This document shows, one piece after another, positions 1 through 15,534 of a stretch of 64,000 bases of DNA; position 1 is the first letter of the stretch; each line of letters opens with the position of its first letter. The position numbers and the translations under genes were made by a program. Origin of the DNA: Nocardia higoensis NBRC 100133. Its GTDB lineage: Bacteria; Actinomycetota; Actinomycetes; Mycobacteriales; Mycobacteriaceae. The notes beneath the pieces are model-generated. The model was given only the letters and a program-made list of their open reading frames with translations, had not been told where the DNA came from and searched no databases. The DNA is taken from contig NZ_BAGA01000092.1 in the NCBI RefSeq assembly GCF_000308595.1, positions 1 to 64,000 of the forward strand, in the 5' to 3' direction.

Positions 1-39
1 GGGGCCACCGTGCTGGCCCTGGTCGTCACCGCCTGGTGA
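1..39 (+). CDS. 3' end of an upstream gene, possibly prepilin peptidase
   Basis: Only the last 12 codons are inside the window, ending in a small hydrophobic stretch ([11 protein letters not shown]) and a TGA stop. A hydrophobic C-terminus directly upstream of aroC would suit the type IV prepilin peptidase-like gene found near aroC/aroE in mycobacteria (Rv2551c), but that rests on recalled gene order. The fragment alone cannot identify the product. Confidence 0.3.
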   Translation, partial: GATVLALVVTAW

Positions 40-170
40 GGGCTTCGAGCGACCGACGAGCAGCCGCCCGCGACCGGCCGGCGACACACACGGGATCTCC
101 CGGCGGCGTGCCGGTGATCACCACAGACCGGATACCACCGCCTTCGCGCGGACATGAAAGGATAGAAGCT

Positions 171-1375
171 GTGCTGCGCTGGATAACTGCCGGAGAATCC
201 CACGGTCCCGCTCTCGTCACCATCCTCGAGGGAATGGTGGCGGGCGTCGAGGTGACCACCGAGGACATCTCCGCTCAGCTCGCGCGCCGCAGGCTCGGCT
301 ACGGGCGCGGCGCCCGGATGAAGTTCGAGGCCGACAAGGTCACGATGGTCGGCGGCGTGCGCCACGGCCGCACCATGGGCGGTCCAGTCGCCATCGAGGT
401 GGCCAATTCCGAGTGGCCCAAGTGGACGACGGTCATGTCCGCCGACCCGGTCGACGAGGCCGAACTCGCCGATCTGGCCCGCAACGCCCCGCTCACCCGG
501 CCGCGCCCCGGGCATGCCGACTACTCCGGCATGCTCAAGTACGGCTTCGACGACGCGAGGAACGTGCTCGAGCGGGCCAGCGCACGGGAGACCGCCGCGC
601 GCGTCGCCGCGGGCACCGTCGCCCGCAACTTCCTGCGGCAGGCGCTCGGCGTCGAGGTCGTCTCGCATGTCGTCGCCATCGGCGCGGCCGCCAACACCAC
701 CGGTGTCACCCCGACAGCGGCCGATCTGGCCGCCATCGACGCGAGTCCGGTGCGCGCCTTCGACGCCGAGGCCGAGGCCGCGATGATCGCCGAGATCGAA
801 GCCGCGAAGAAGGACGGCGACACCCTCGGCGGCGTCGTCGAGGTGATCGTCGAGGGTCTGCCCGTGGGGCTCGGTTCGTTCACCAGCGGTGAGAATCGCC
901 TCGACTCGCGCCTCGCGGCCGCGCTCATGGGCATCCAGGCCATCAAGGGCGTCGAGGTCGGCGATGGTTTCGAGACCGCGCGCAGGCGCGGCAGCCAGGC
1001 CCACGACGAGATGCGCCCCGGCCCCGACGGCGTGTTGCGCTCGACGAACCGCGCGGGCGGCCTCGAGGGCGGCATGACCAACGGCGAGGCGCTGCGGGTG
1101 CGTGCGGCGATGAAGCCGATCTCCACCGTGCCACGCGCGCTGTCGACCGTCGACATGTCCACCGGCGACGAGGCCGTGGCCATCCACCAGCGCTCCGACG
1201 TGTGTGCGGTGCCCGCCGCCGGTGTCGTCGCCGAGACCATGGTGGCGCTGGTCGTCGCTCAGGCCGTGCTGGAGAAGTTCGGCGGCGATTCGCTGGCCGA
1301 GACCGTCGACAACATCAGCAGTTACGTCAAGCGGATCAGCACCCGCCCGCATGTCTCGGCGGACAGTCGGGCGCG

Positions 1376-1379
<4 letters not shown>
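171..1379 (+). CDS. aroC: Chorismate synthase
   Basis: Converts 5-enolpyruvylshikimate-3-phosphate to chorismate, the last common step of aromatic amino acid, folate and siderophore precursor synthesis, using reduced FMN. The protein is 402 aa, the usual length. It opens with [14 protein letters not shown] and contains [11 protein letters not shown] and [17 protein letters not shown], all typical family signatures. A longer open frame reaches upstream, but GTG at 171 is the likely start: AAAGGA lies about 8 bases ahead and the family begins at this point. The stop overlaps the aroK start by 4 bases (ATGA), indicating translational coupling in an aroC-aroK-aroB operon. Confidence 0.96.
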
Positions 1380-4086
<2,707 letters not shown>

Positions 4087-4096
4087 CGGCACCACG

Positions 4097-5326
4097 TCAT
4101 CGCGTGGATGATGCGGAATCGGCTGGGTACGAAGGCAATTCGTAGTCGTCGGTTCCGCTCATCATCTTGATCATCACCGGGCGCAGCGGCCGGGAGACCA
4201 TCAGCCGGGCCATGGCCCGGGTCAGCAGGGAACCGATCCTGGTGGTGGGCAACATCATCGAGATGCCGCCACCGGGCAGCTCCTTCGCCTTGTCCAGGAA
4301 CGGCGTCACCCCGGCTTCGTAGCGGGCCAGCGCCGCCACCGGGTCGGACGGGTCGGCGGCGAGCTCGCCCGCGAGCAGATACGCGCCGACCAGGGCCATG
4401 GCGGTGCCCATCCCGGACAACGGTGAACCGCAGTAACCCGCGTCGCCGAGCAAGGTCACCCGGCCCGCGGACAGGCTGGGCATGTCGATGCGGGCCAGTT
4501 CGTCGAAATAGAAGTCCGGCGCGCCGGGCATCGCGTCGAGGATGTGCGGGGTGATCCAACCCGCATCCGCGAGCATTCGCCGGATGAGTCCCTGCTGCGC
4601 CTCGACATCGCGACGCAGGGCCGGATCGGCCTCGACACGCACCATGACGATGGCCTTGGCGGTGCGGGGATCGGTATCCGGTCGCAGACCCACCGCCACA
4701 CGGGGCGCCAGATGCATCGCCATCCAGCCCGGCTCGACTCCCGCCGGCGTCGGGACGGTGAAGTAGGAGGTGTAGCCGCCGAGGTAGGTGGAGAACCGCT
4801 CCTCCGGGCCGAAGGCGAGCCGCCGCGTCGCCGAGTGGACCCCGTCCGCACCGACGACCAGGTCGAAGCGCTCGACGGTTCCCGAGGCGAAACCGACCTC
4901 GACGCCGTCGTCGTGCTGTGTCAGGGATTCGATCCGCTCGCCGTACCGGTAATCCAGCTCGGCGCCTGTCGCGGCCAGCGTATCCAGCAATACTTGGTTG
5001 AGGTCGCCCCTGGTGATCTCGATATCGGCGACCGGGCCGTTGCCGTCGAACATCTCCGCGGGCATCCGGACGTAGGCACGCCCGCTGCGGTCCACATAGG
5101 CCATGCCCCGCTCGTCCAGCTGACGGGACCGGATGCCGGGCATCAGCCCCATCCGCGCCGCCACTTCCCGGCTGGGACCTCGTAGGTCGACCGCCTGGCC
5201 CCCGGGTCGCGGCGCGCTCGCGCGCTCCACGACGGTGGTTCGGATGCCGGCTCGAACGAGTTGCAGCGCAACGGCATTGCCCGCGATGCCGCCACCGCTG
5301 ACGAGAACGCGCAGTTCGGTGTTCAT
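4097..5326 (-). CDS. FAD-dependent monooxygenase (group A flavoprotein hydroxylase family)
   Basis: Predicted NAD(P)H- and FAD-dependent aromatic hydroxylase of 409 aa. The N-terminal Rossmann motif is VLVSGGGIAGNAVALQL followed by an acidic VVERA. The mid-protein DG motif is VVGADGVHSATRRL, and the C-terminal FAD ribityl motif is VTLLGDAGYCGSPLSGMGT. The substrate is not evident. Drug-inactivating monooxygenases (TetX- or Rox-like) share this fold, but so do many catabolic enzymes. It diverges from a TetR regulator across a 100-base intergenic region holding four TGTCT half-sites, so it is probably that regulator's target and induced by its substrate or a related compound. Confidence 0.85.
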   Translation of the reverse strand: MNTELRVLVSGGGIAGNAVALQLVRAGIRTTVVERASAPRPGGQAVDLRGPSREVAARMGLMPGIRSRQLDERGMAYVDRSGRAYVRMPAEMFDGNGPVADIEITRGDLNQVLLDTLAATGAELDYRYGERIESLTQHDDGVEVGFASGTVERFDLVVGADGVHSATRRLAFGPEERFSTYLGGYTSYFTVPTPAGVEPGWMAMHLAPRVAVGLRPDTDPRTAKAIVMVRVEADPALRRDVEAQQGLIRRMLADAGWITPHILDAMPGAPDFYFDELARIDMPSLSAGRVTLLGDAGYCGSPLSGMGTAMALVGAYLLAGELAADPSDPVAALARYEAGVTPFLDKAKELPGGGISMMLPTTRIGSLLTRAMARLMVSRPLRPVMIKMMSGTDDYELPSYPADSASSTR

Positions 5327-5350
5327 GTACTCAACCCTTCATGGAACGAA

Positions 5351-5410
5351 TGTCTTAGACAAATGTCTAACACGAGCTCGCACGCCTGTCTAGAACAAAT
5401 GTCTGAGACG
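5351..5410. promoter_or_regulatory. Duplicated operator between monooxygenase and TetR genes
   Basis: Four TGTCT half-sites start at 5351, 5364, 5387 and 5400, so the spacings are 13, 23 and 13 bases. The first is a perfect odd palindrome (TGTCTTAGACA, 5351-5361). The others are related imperfect forms (TGTCTAACAC, TGTCTAGAACA, TGTCTGAGACG). The two halves (5351-5373 and 5387-5409) are near copies sharing ACAAATGTCT in the middle. Position between divergent starts suggests the TetR protein binds here and controls both genes. Confidence 0.65.
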
Positions 5411-5426
5411 CTGTTACGCTCCGACC

Positions 5427-5999
5427 ATGGGAAACCGAGAGGACCTGCTGGAAGGGGCCCGCAAGGCGATTTTGGAGCGTGGACTGGCCAAGGTCACCGC
5501 GCGCGACATCGCGACGGCGGCCGGGGTGAGCCTGGCCGCCATCGGCTATCACTTCGGCTCGAAGGACCGCCTCGTCACCGAGGCGCTCACCGAGGGGGTC
5601 GGCAACGGAATCGGCGACCGCATGGAGGCGATCATCCGCGCCGCGGGCCAGGACCGACCGCTGCGCGAGACCATCGGCGAGACCTGGGACGGGATGGTCG
5701 CCATCCTGGGCGACCACCGCGAAGACATGCTGCTGAGCATGGAGAACATCGTGCGCATCACACGCTCGGCGGAGTCACGGCAGTACATGGCCGATGCGTC
5801 CGAGCACGCGCACGACGATCTGGCCGCCACCCTGCGCGAGACCCATCCCGACCTGTCGGCCGAACAGGCTCGCGCACTGGCGAAACTGCTGTTCACCCTG
5901 TTCCAGGGAATCGCGATGCTCTGGCTGGCGGCGCCGACCGCCGACCTGCTCGACGGCGACGAGCTGACTCTCGCCGTCGACGCACTGAAGCACCTCTGA
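5427..5999 (+). CDS. TetR/AcrR family transcriptional regulator
   Basis: A 190-aa one-component repressor. The N-terminal helix-turn-helix is canonical (KVTARDIATAAGVSLAAIGYHFGSKDRLVTEAL, residues ~20-53, shown in part: VSLAAIGYHFGSK). The C-terminal two-thirds is a helical ligand-binding and dimerisation domain ending in a C-terminal helix with LFQGIAMLWLAAP. It is divergent from the flavin monooxygenase and likely represses it and itself through the TGTCT repeats upstream. The inducer is unknown. Confidence 0.9.
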   Translation: MGNREDLLEGARKAILERGLAKVTARDIATAAGVSLAAIGYHFGSKDRLVTEALTEGVGNGIGDRMEAIIRAAGQDRPLRETIGETWDGMVAILGDHREDMLLSMENIVRITRSAESRQYMADASEHAHDDLAATLRETHPDLSAEQARALAKLLFTLFQGIAMLWLAAPTADLLDGDELTLAVDALKHL

Positions 6000-6005
6000 C
6001 CGAGG

Positions 6006-6476
6006 TCAGGCGCCCACCGGCGCGGGCGCCGTGCCCGCCTTCTCACGCTTGTCGGCACGACGTCCGGTGAGGATGCGCCCGAGGCCGATTCCGGCGAGGC
6101 CGGGGACGAATATGAGCAGAAGGAAGAACGCCGAGCACGCGGTCAGCTCGAACAGCACACCGTTGTCGCCGAGATCGAAGCCGGCCAGGAAGTCGAGCAA
6201 CCAGCAGACCGCGCTGCTGCCGATACCGCCCAGGGCCGCGGCCTGCAACCAGCGAATCGTGAGATCGGATCCGCGCTCGGGATCGGGATGGCTCTCGCGG
6301 TCACGGCGCCCATCCAGCACGCCCCAGCTCACCACGGCACCGAGCAGGACGAGCAGGCACAGCAGCCGGAACCAGACGCCGTGCGTCGGCCAGTTCGCCA
6401 TCGCGAACCCCAGCGCCACGCGCAGCGCGACGACCAGCGCGCCGAGCAATAGTCCGCGCACGATCCAAGCATTCAT
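6006..6476 (-). CDS. Small polytopic membrane protein, B-4DMT transporter-like
   Basis: A 156-aa protein with four predicted transmembrane stretches: IVRGLLLGALVVALRVALG, WFRLLCLLVLLGAVVSWGV, WLQAAALGGIGSSAVCWLL and FFLLLIFVPGLAGIGLG. A charged loop (GRRDRESHPDPERGSDLTIRW) sits between helices 2 and 3, and the tail is basic. The pattern resembles small mycolata membrane proteins annotated as B-4DMT family; that match is from memory. I chose ATG at 6476 (MNAWIVRG); an in-frame upstream start at 6500 would add eight residues. It is convergent with the TetR gene, 6 bases away. The substrate is unknown. Confidence 0.7.
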   Translation of the reverse strand: MNAWIVRGLLLGALVVALRVALGFAMANWPTHGVWFRLLCLLVLLGAVVSWGVLDGRRDRESHPDPERGSDLTIRWLQAAALGGIGSSAVCWLLDFLAGFDLGDNGVLFELTACSAFFLLLIFVPGLAGIGLGRILTGRRADKREKAGTAPAPVGA

Positions 6477-6541
6477 GGTCAACACCATAACCGCCCGCAC
6501 CCCGGCGCATAACTAGAACCGGTGTCAGAAATTCGGGAATT

Positions 6542-7369
6542 TCACGAGGTCAGCGCGGCGGCCATCGCCGCCTTCGGCGCGGGTCGCCCGGTGAACTGCT
6601 CCACCTGGCCGAATGCCTGGTTCAGCAGCATGCGCAAACCGCCGACCACGGTGTGACCGGCGGCCTCGACGGCGGTGGCCAGCGGTGTCGGCCACGGGTT
6701 GTAGATGGCGTCGAGCACCACCGGCGCGCTCGCGACCGCTTCGGCGACCAGCGCGCCCGCCTCGGCTGGAATCGTGCTGACCACAGCATCGGCCTGCGCG
6801 CAGGCCACACCGATCCCCCCGGAGCCGAAGGCGGCGAACTCGACCGTCATGCCCAGTCGCTCGGCCAGTTCCAGCGCGGACCGCGCCCGGCCCGCGTCGC
6901 GGGCGACCACGGTCACCGACCGCGCGCCGAGATCGCGCAGCGCGAGCAGCGCGGGCCGCGCGGTGCCGCCCGCGCCCAGCACCACACCGGCATCGACCGC
7001 GTGCACTCCGCCCTCACGCAGCGCGCCGGACACGCCGTCGACATCGGTACAGTCGGCTCGCCAACCGGCGTCGGTGCGTACCAGGGTGTTCGCCGAACCC
7101 ACCAGCACCGCGCGTTCGGTGCGCTCGGCGGCGTACGCCAGCGCGGCCTCCTTGCCCGGCATGGTCACCGACAGCCCGACCCATTCCGGGCCGAGCCTGT
7201 CGACCAGACCCGGCAACTGCGCGGCATCGCATTCGATGCGCTCGTAGGTCCAGTCCAGTCCGAGCGCACGGTATGCCGCCAGATGTAGTTGCGGCGATCG
7301 GGAGTGCGCGATGGGCTTGCCCAGCACCGCGGCCCGGCGCGGCCCCGTGGTCGGCGGATCAGCGGCCAC
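6542..7369 (-). CDS. aroE: Shikimate dehydrogenase
   Basis: NADP-dependent reduction of 3-dehydroshikimate to shikimate. The protein is 275 aa. Family features are the shikimate-binding SRSPQLH near the N-terminus, VTMPGKEAAL carrying the catalytic lysine, ANTLVR with DCTDVDG further on, and a degenerate nucleotide-binding loop LGAGGTARPALLAL. The GTG start lies inside the end of mltG with an 11-base overlap, so it is the last gene of the alaS-ruvX-mltG-aroE operon. It faces the aroC-aroK-aroB block across about 2.4 kb. Confidence 0.93.
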   Translation of the reverse strand: MAADPPTTGPRRAAVLGKPIAHSRSPQLHLAAYRALGLDWTYERIECDAAQLPGLVDRLGPEWVGLSVTMPGKEAALAYAAERTERAVLVGSANTLVRTDAGWRADCTDVDGVSGALREGGVHAVDAGVVLGAGGTARPALLALRDLGARSVTVVARDAGRARSALELAERLGMTVEFAAFGSGGIGVACAQADAVVSTIPAEAGALVAEAVASAPVVLDAIYNPWPTPLATAVEAAGHTVVGGLRMLLNQAFGQVEQFTGRPAPKAAMAAALTS

Positions 7370-9059
7370 TGTCGAGGATTCCGCTGTTGAGCGCCTGATC
7401 GATATTGCTCAGGTGCTGGGAGTAGCTGTCGGTGAACAGGGTCGTGCCCTTCATGTCGATGGTCACGAAGTACAGCCAGTTGCCGGGCTCCGGGGACTCC
7501 ATGGCGCGCAGCGCGTTCAGCGACGGCGCGGAGATGGGATTGGCGGGCAGCCCGGCCATGGCGTAGGTGTTCCATGGCGTCACCCGCGCGCGGTCGGCAT
7601 CGGTGGTGGCCACCTCGGTGGTGTCGAGGGAGTAGTTGACCGTCGAGTCGAATTGCAGCGCCTGCCCGATCTCCAGCCGGTTGACGATGACCCGGGCGAC
7701 CTTGCCCATGTCCTGCGGCAGCGCCTCCCGTTCCACCAGCGAGGCGGCGATCAGCGTCTCGTAGGGGCTCAGGCCGGTGTTGGCGCCCGATTCCAGCAGT
7801 CCGGTGGACTCGTAGCCGGCCGCACTGGAGGTGATCAGCTCGCGCAGGATCGACTGTGCGTCACCACTCGGATCGAAATCCCAGGTGCCCGCGGCGATCA
7901 GGCCCTCGAGCTGCCGGTGCTGATCCGGCGCGGAGCGCACCTCGGCCTCGGCCCAGCTCGGCACGCCGAGGGCGGCGAGATCATCGCTCGCGCCGGCCGC
8001 GTCCAGTTCCTCGTAGGTCACGCAGCGGGCGGCCGGCCCCTCACCGACACAACTGGCGGCGGCGATCTTGGTGTAGATGCCTTCCTTGCGCGCGCCGGTG
8101 TTCACATCGGTCTGGTCGTGCAGCTGACGGCCTTCGGAGATGACCATGTTGCCGACCCGGGCTTCCGGGGCGAGCAAGGCGGCCACGGCATCCGCGGCCG
8201 GGCTCTGGCTCGGTATCTGGTAGTAGCCCGGATGGATCGCGTTCATGCCCTCGTTCTGCACGGCGGCTTCGTAGAACGCCTCGGAACTGGCGACGACGCC
8301 CTTGTCGTACATCTCCTGCGAGATCTCGGTGGCGGTGTCGCCCGGCTCCACCCGCACGACGACCACGGGTCCGGCCGGACCGGCGAAGTCGGCGGGCGGG
8401 GTGTAGCCGCCGGTCAGTTTCATGACCCCGTAGGCGCCCACACCGCCGAGCACCAGCACCGCGAGCGCGATCATCACCCAGCGGGTGTGCTTGCGCTTGC
8501 CGCCGTCGTCGGTGCCGGATCGCCGCGTCTCCGGGCGGCGCCGGGTGGACTGTCGCGAGCGCGCGGTCCGCTCGGAACGCGCTGCCCCGGTCGCACCCCT
8601 TCGTGGACGCGCGGACGCGGCGCCGCCTTCGGCACCCCGGGTGCGCCCGGCAGGACGCGAACGTGGGGCGGGCTTGCTCCGGCTCACCGGCGGGGCCGCC
8701 GCCCGCACCTCGTCGTCGTACTCGGGCTCGTCGTGATCGGACGTGTCGTAGCCGGGTTCGGCGGCCCGGGCGCCACGCTGGGCGCGGCTGCGAGCGACCT
8801 CCGCGTAGGCAGGATCGCCGTCGTCGTAGCGCGGGATGACGGCGGTGTCGTAGTCGTCCTCGTAGCCGCCACGGTCGGAGTAGCCGCCCGGTTGGTCCGA
8901 ACCGGCCGGCTCGTCGTAGCCGCTCTGATCGGCCCACGACTCGTCGAGCTCGTCGCGCTCGACCTCGTCGCGTTCCCACGCCGCATCGTCACGTCGGTAC
9001 CGGCGTCCCGCTTCTCGCTGCCGGAACGCTTCCTCGGCTCGCGCCCATCGATCCGTCAT
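7359..9059 (-). CDS. mltG: Endolytic murein transglycosylase MltG (YceG family)
   Basis: Cleaves nascent peptidoglycan glycan strands at the membrane. The 566-aa protein has a ~215-residue acidic/basic disordered cytoplasmic N-terminus, one transmembrane helix ([21 protein letters not shown]), and an extracytoplasmic LysM-like plus YceG domain. The catalytic-glutamate region is [20 protein letters not shown]. The start at 9059 ([12 protein letters not shown]) overlaps the ruvX stop as ATGA; an upstream start in the same frame would run into ruvX. The long N-terminal extension is common in actinobacterial MltG. Confidence 0.92.
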   Translation of the reverse strand: MTDRWARAEEAFRQREAGRRYRRDDAAWERDEVERDELDESWADQSGYDEPAGSDQPGGYSDRGGYEDDYDTAVIPRYDDGDPAYAEVARSRAQRGARAAEPGYDTSDHDEPEYDDEVRAAAPPVSRSKPAPRSRPAGRTRGAEGGAASARPRRGATGAARSERTARSRQSTRRRPETRRSGTDDGGKRKHTRWVMIALAVLVLGGVGAYGVMKLTGGYTPPADFAGPAGPVVVVRVEPGDTATEISQEMYDKGVVASSEAFYEAAVQNEGMNAIHPGYYQIPSQSPAADAVAALLAPEARVGNMVISEGRQLHDQTDVNTGARKEGIYTKIAAASCVGEGPAARCVTYEELDAAGASDDLAALGVPSWAEAEVRSAPDQHRQLEGLIAAGTWDFDPSGDAQSILRELITSSAAGYESTGLLESGANTGLSPYETLIAASLVEREALPQDMGKVARVIVNRLEIGQALQFDSTVNYSLDTTEVATTDADRARVTPWNTYAMAGLPANPISAPSLNALRAMESPEPGNWLYFVTIDMKGTTLFTDSYSQHLSNIDQALNSGILDSGR

Positions 9060-9585
9060 GCATCGTCCCCGAACGACACGTCCCCGACCGACCTCAACAC
9101 CGCACTCCGTTCGTCCAACCATCCTTGCAGGATCGACACGGCCGCCGCCTGATCGATCACCTGCCGCTGGCCACGTGCGCGAACTCCACTGTCCCGCAAT
9201 GCACGTGCAGCAGATACCGTAGTCAAACGTTCGTCGGAAAGGCGTATCGCCACGTCGGGCATTTCGGCCCGCAATCTTTCAGCGAACCTGATGGCCATCG
9301 TGGCCGAAGTCCCCTTCTCCCCGCGCAACGTCCGAGGCAGGCCGACGACGACCTCGACGGCCTCGTACTCCCGCACAATCTCGGCAATTCTCAGGATGTC
9401 GGAAGAGACGGTGCCGCGCGCGGTCTTCTTCGCGCGCGGCACCGTCTCCACAGGCGTGGCGAGGATGCCGTCGGGGTCGCTCGAGGCGACGCCGATGCGG
9501 ACACTGCCCACATCGATGCCGATGCGTCTACCCCGCCCGGGGTCGGTAGCGGGATCGGGGCGTTCGGCACGCTCCTGCTCGCCCA

Positions 9586-9586
<1 letters not shown>
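9056..9586 (-). CDS. ruvX: Holliday junction resolvase-like protein RuvX (YqgF family)
   Basis: RNase H-fold protein of 176 aa, implicated in pre-16S rRNA processing and resolvase-like activity. The N-terminal acidic motif is [18 protein letters not shown]. The mid-motif is [14 protein letters not shown], and the C-terminal acidic motif is [17 protein letters not shown]. Its ATG shares one base with the alaS stop, and its TGA overlaps the mltG start. The alaS-ruvX-mltG-aroE order matches that recalled for mycobacteria. Confidence 0.93.
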
Positions 9587-12252
<2,666 letters not shown>

Positions 12253-12317
12253 AGGTATCGAGCCTACCGGGGCCGCGCACCCGATTTTTCATCGCCCGGC
12301 CCGCAGGCGGCCGCGTG

Positions 12318-13673
12318 TCAGCGACCGCGAACGATGCGCCGCAATTTCTCCACGCGCGAACCGATCTCGCGCTCGTAGCCGTGGTCGGTCGGCCGATAGT
12401 AGTTCGCGCCGACGATCTCGTCGGGCGGATACTGCTGCGCCAGCACTCCGTCCGGATCGTCGTGCGGGTACTTGTAGCCCTGCGCGTTGCCCAGCTTCGC
12501 CGCGCCCGCGTAGTGGCCGTCGCGCAGGTGCGCCGGGACCGCCCCCGCCTTGCCCGCGGAGATGTCGGCCATCGCGGCCGACAGCGCCGCGGGGACGGCG
12601 CCGGATTTCGGGGCCGTCGCGAGGTGGATGGTCGCGTGGGTGAGCGTCAACTGCGCCTCGGGCATCCCGATGAGCTGCACCACGTGCGCGGCGGCGACCG
12701 CGGTCTGCAAGGCGGTCGGGTCGGCCATGCCGATGTCCTCGCTGGCCGAGATCACCAGGCGGCGGGCCACGAAGCGCGGGTCCTCCCCCGCGCTCAGCAT
12801 CCTGGCCAGGTAGTGCAGCGCGGCGTCGACGTCGGAGCCGCGGATGGACTTGATGAACGCGCTCACCACGTCGTAGTGCTGATCGCCTGCCCGGTCGTAG
12901 CGGACCGCGGCCCGGTCCACGCTGGCCTCCACCAGCTCCAGATCCACCACGCCGTCGGCCGAGGACTCCGCCGAGGCCTCCAGCGCCGTCAGCGCGCGCC
13001 GGGCGTCGCCGCCCGCGATCCGCACGATGTGATCCAGCGCCTCATCGGTCACCTCGTACGCGCCGCCGAATCCGCGCGAGTCGGCCAGCGCACGCTCGAG
13101 CACCACCTTGATGTCGGCATCGGTCAGCGAGCGCAGCTGCAGGACCAGCGAACGCGACAGCAGCGGGGACACCACCGAGAACGACGGGTTCTCGGTGGTG
13201 GCGCCGACCAGCAGCACGATCCGGTTCTCCACAGCGGCCAGCAGGGCGTCCTGCTGGGTCTTGGAGAACCGGTGCACCTCGTCGATGAACAGCACGGTGC
13301 GCTCGCCCGCGGTCAGCCGCCTGCGCGCGAGATCGATGACCGCACGCACGTCCTTCACGCCGGCCGACAGCGCCGACAGCGCCTCGAACCGGCGGCCGGT
13401 CGCCTGGGAGATCAGCGCGGCCAGCGTCGTCTTCCCGGTCCCGGGCGGGCCGTAGAGCAGCACCGAGGCCGCGCCGGAGCCCTCGATGAGGCGGCGCAGC
13501 GGTGAACCCGGCCCGAGCAGATGCTGCTGCCCGACGACTTCCTCGAGCGAGCGCGGCCGCATCCGCACCGCCAGCGGCGCCTGGTCGCCGGGGCCGCGGA
13601 AGTCGACACCCGCGCTGTCGTGGCCCGCCTCCTGCACCGCCGCACCCGGCACGTCGAAAAGCCCGTCGCTCAT
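12318..13673 (-). CDS. rarA: Replication-associated recombination protein A (RarA/MgsA AAA+ ATPase)
   Basis: Clamp-loader-like AAA+ ATPase acting at stalled replication forks; 451 aa. It has [21 protein letters not shown], Walker [14 protein letters not shown], Walker [20 protein letters not shown], and sensor 1 [15 protein letters not shown]. The C-terminal MgsA domain includes SEDIGMADP and the ending [19 protein letters not shown] chose ATG at 13673 ([10 protein letters not shown]); the frame is open further upstream but without a credible start. It is divergent from the PhoD-type gene. Confidence 0.93.
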   Translation of the reverse strand: MSDGLFDVPGAAVQEAGHDSAGVDFRGPGDQAPLAVRMRPRSLEEVVGQQHLLGPGSPLRRLIEGSGAASVLLYGPPGTGKTTLAALISQATGRRFEALSALSAGVKDVRAVIDLARRRLTAGERTVLFIDEVHRFSKTQQDALLAAVENRIVLLVGATTENPSFSVVSPLLSRSLVLQLRSLTDADIKVVLERALADSRGFGGAYEVTDEALDHIVRIAGGDARRALTALEASAESSADGVVDLELVEASVDRAAVRYDRAGDQHYDVVSAFIKSIRGSDVDAALHYLARMLSAGEDPRFVARRLVISASEDIGMADPTALQTAVAAAHVVQLIGMPEAQLTLTHATIHLATAPKSGAVPAALSAAMADISAGKAGAVPAHLRDGHYAGAAKLGNAQGYKYPHDDPDGVLAQQYPPDEIVGANYYRPTDHGYEREIGSRVEKLRRIVRGR

Positions 13674-13776
13674 GTTTTCGACCGTACCGCCGGACGCCGG
13701 CACGGCGTTTCCCCACCCGAGCCCCGCCCGATTTGCGAGGGCCGCCCGGATGGGCTGGGATCGTCGGGTGGCCGAG

Positions 13777-15396
13777 ATGGATTCAATCGCCCGACGGACT
13801 CTGCTCAAGGGCGGTGCGGCCGCCGTCGCGGTGACCGCGGTAGCCGCGATGCCTCGTGCGCGCGCGTCGGGCCCGGTCTTCGGACACGGCGTGGCTTCCG
13901 GCGATCCACTGCCCACCGGGGTGATCATCTGGACCCGCGTCACGGTGTTCGACGACGCCGCGCCCGGCTCCGGCGAGGGCGAACCCGCGGCCGTCTACTG
14001 GGAGGTGGCCCGCGACGGGGAGTTCACGCAGGTGGTCGCCTCCGGTGCGGTCGTCACCTCCGCCGACACCGATCACACCGTGAAGATCGATGTCTCCGGG
14101 TTGGCCCCCGCCCGTGACTACTTCTACCGATTCACCGCCTTCGGCCAGCCCTCCCCCACCGGCCGTACTCGGACCGCGCCCGCCGCCAATTCCTCCCCCG
14201 AACGACTGCGCTTCGGCGTGGTGTCGTGCGCGAACTGGGAAGCCGGGGCCTTCGGCGCCTACCGGAAACTGGCCGAGCGCGGCGACCTCGATGCGATCGT
14301 CCACCTCGGCGACTACCTCTACGAGTACGGTCGCGGCGAGTACGGCACCGGCCTGCGCGCGCACGATCCCGTCCACGAGATCGTCACCCTGGCCGACTAC
14401 CGGACCAGGCACGGCCAGTACAAGACCGATCCCGACCTGATGGCCCTGCACGCGCGGGTGCCGTTCATCTGCACCTGGGACGACCACGAGTCGGCGGACA
14501 ACTCCTGGTCCGGCGGCGCGGGCAACCACGATCCGGCCGTCGAGGGCACCTGGGCCGACCGCCGCGCCGCCTCCACGCGCGCCTATCTGGAATGGATGCC
14601 GGTGCGGGCGGGCGGCTCGGGCGACGAGCTGCGCATCTATCGTCGGCTCCGCTTCGGCGACCTGGCCGAACTGTCCATGCTCGACCTGCGCAGCTACCGC
14701 GATCAGGAGGTCGTGCCGGGAGCGCAGTGGCGCAGCGTCGACGATCCCGAACGCACCATCACCGGCCACGCGCAGATGGAATGGCTCACCGCGGGCCTGG
14801 TGTCGGCTCCGGTGCGGTGGAAACTCGTCGGCAACTCGGTGATGATCGCGCCGCTGCTGTTCCCGCCGCTGGATGCCGCTACCAGCCAGGCGCTGTCCGG
14901 CGTACTGGGCATTCCGCGCGACGGCGTGTCGGCCAACGGCGACCAGTGGGACGGCTACACCGCCGACCGGCGACGACTGTTCGAGGCGATCACCGCCGAC
15001 GAGGTCGGCAATGTCGTCTTCCTCACCGGCGACATCCATTCCTCCTGGGCCGCCGACCTCCCGGTCACGGTCGCCGATCCACACGGGCCGAGTGCGGGCA
15101 CCGAGTTCGTCGTCCCCTCGGTCACCTCGGCGAGCATCGGCGATCTGCTCGGGGCCCCGCCGCGGACCGCCGCCGTGTCGGCGGAGAACGCGATCGTCGC
15201 GGTCAACCCGCACCTGCGTTTCGTCGAACTCGAGTCACACGGCTACGGCGTCCTCGACGTCACCCACGAGCGCGCCCAGATGGACTGGTTCTACCTGGCG
15301 AACGTCGCCGACCCCGCTTCGCCGGTGCGCCACGGCGCTTCGTTCGCGGTGCCCAGCGGGGGCCGGATCGAACGCCGGCCCGATCCCGTCGGCTGA
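13777..15396 (+). CDS. Secreted PhoD-type alkaline phosphatase/phosphodiesterase
   Basis: Predicted metal-dependent phosphoesterase exported by Tat; 539 aa. The N-terminus has a twin-arginine signal ([20 protein letters not shown]) ending near ARA. Next comes an N-terminal Ig-like PhoD domain ([20 protein letters not shown]). The catalytic domain has [39 protein letters not shown] and the C-terminal [14 protein letters not shown] at 13768 could give three more residues. Likely role is phosphate scavenging; no Pho box was identified upstream. Confidence 0.9.
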   Translation: MDSIARRTLLKGGAAAVAVTAVAAMPRARASGPVFGHGVASGDPLPTGVIIWTRVTVFDDAAPGSGEGEPAAVYWEVARDGEFTQVVASGAVVTSADTDHTVKIDVSGLAPARDYFYRFTAFGQPSPTGRTRTAPAANSSPERLRFGVVSCANWEAGAFGAYRKLAERGDLDAIVHLGDYLYEYGRGEYGTGLRAHDPVHEIVTLADYRTRHGQYKTDPDLMALHARVPFICTWDDHESADNSWSGGAGNHDPAVEGTWADRRAASTRAYLEWMPVRAGGSGDELRIYRRLRFGDLAELSMLDLRSYRDQEVVPGAQWRSVDDPERTITGHAQMEWLTAGLVSAPVRWKLVGNSVMIAPLLFPPLDAATSQALSGVLGIPRDGVSANGDQWDGYTADRRRLFEAITADEVGNVVFLTGDIHSSWAADLPVTVADPHGPSAGTEFVVPSVTSASIGDLLGAPPRTAAVSAENAIVAVNPHLRFVELESHGYGVLDVTHERAQMDWFYLANVADPASPVRHGASFAVPSGGRIERRPDPVG

Positions 15397-15534
15397 GCAC
15401 CGGACTCCCGTCGGCCGGCGCGCAGCAGCCACGTGAGTGCGTGAATTGATCCACCGAGCGTCGCTCGGCGCCGTCCGAGCGCACGCTCCGATGGGCCGCG
15501 GGCACCGCCCGGTCGGCGGGCCCGAAGGTCGGCA

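Noticed and set aside
15454..15468. Small CCGAGC/GCTCGG hairpin between convergent genes
   Set aside because: A six-base stem is common by chance at this GC content; mentioned only in the neighbouring gene entry.
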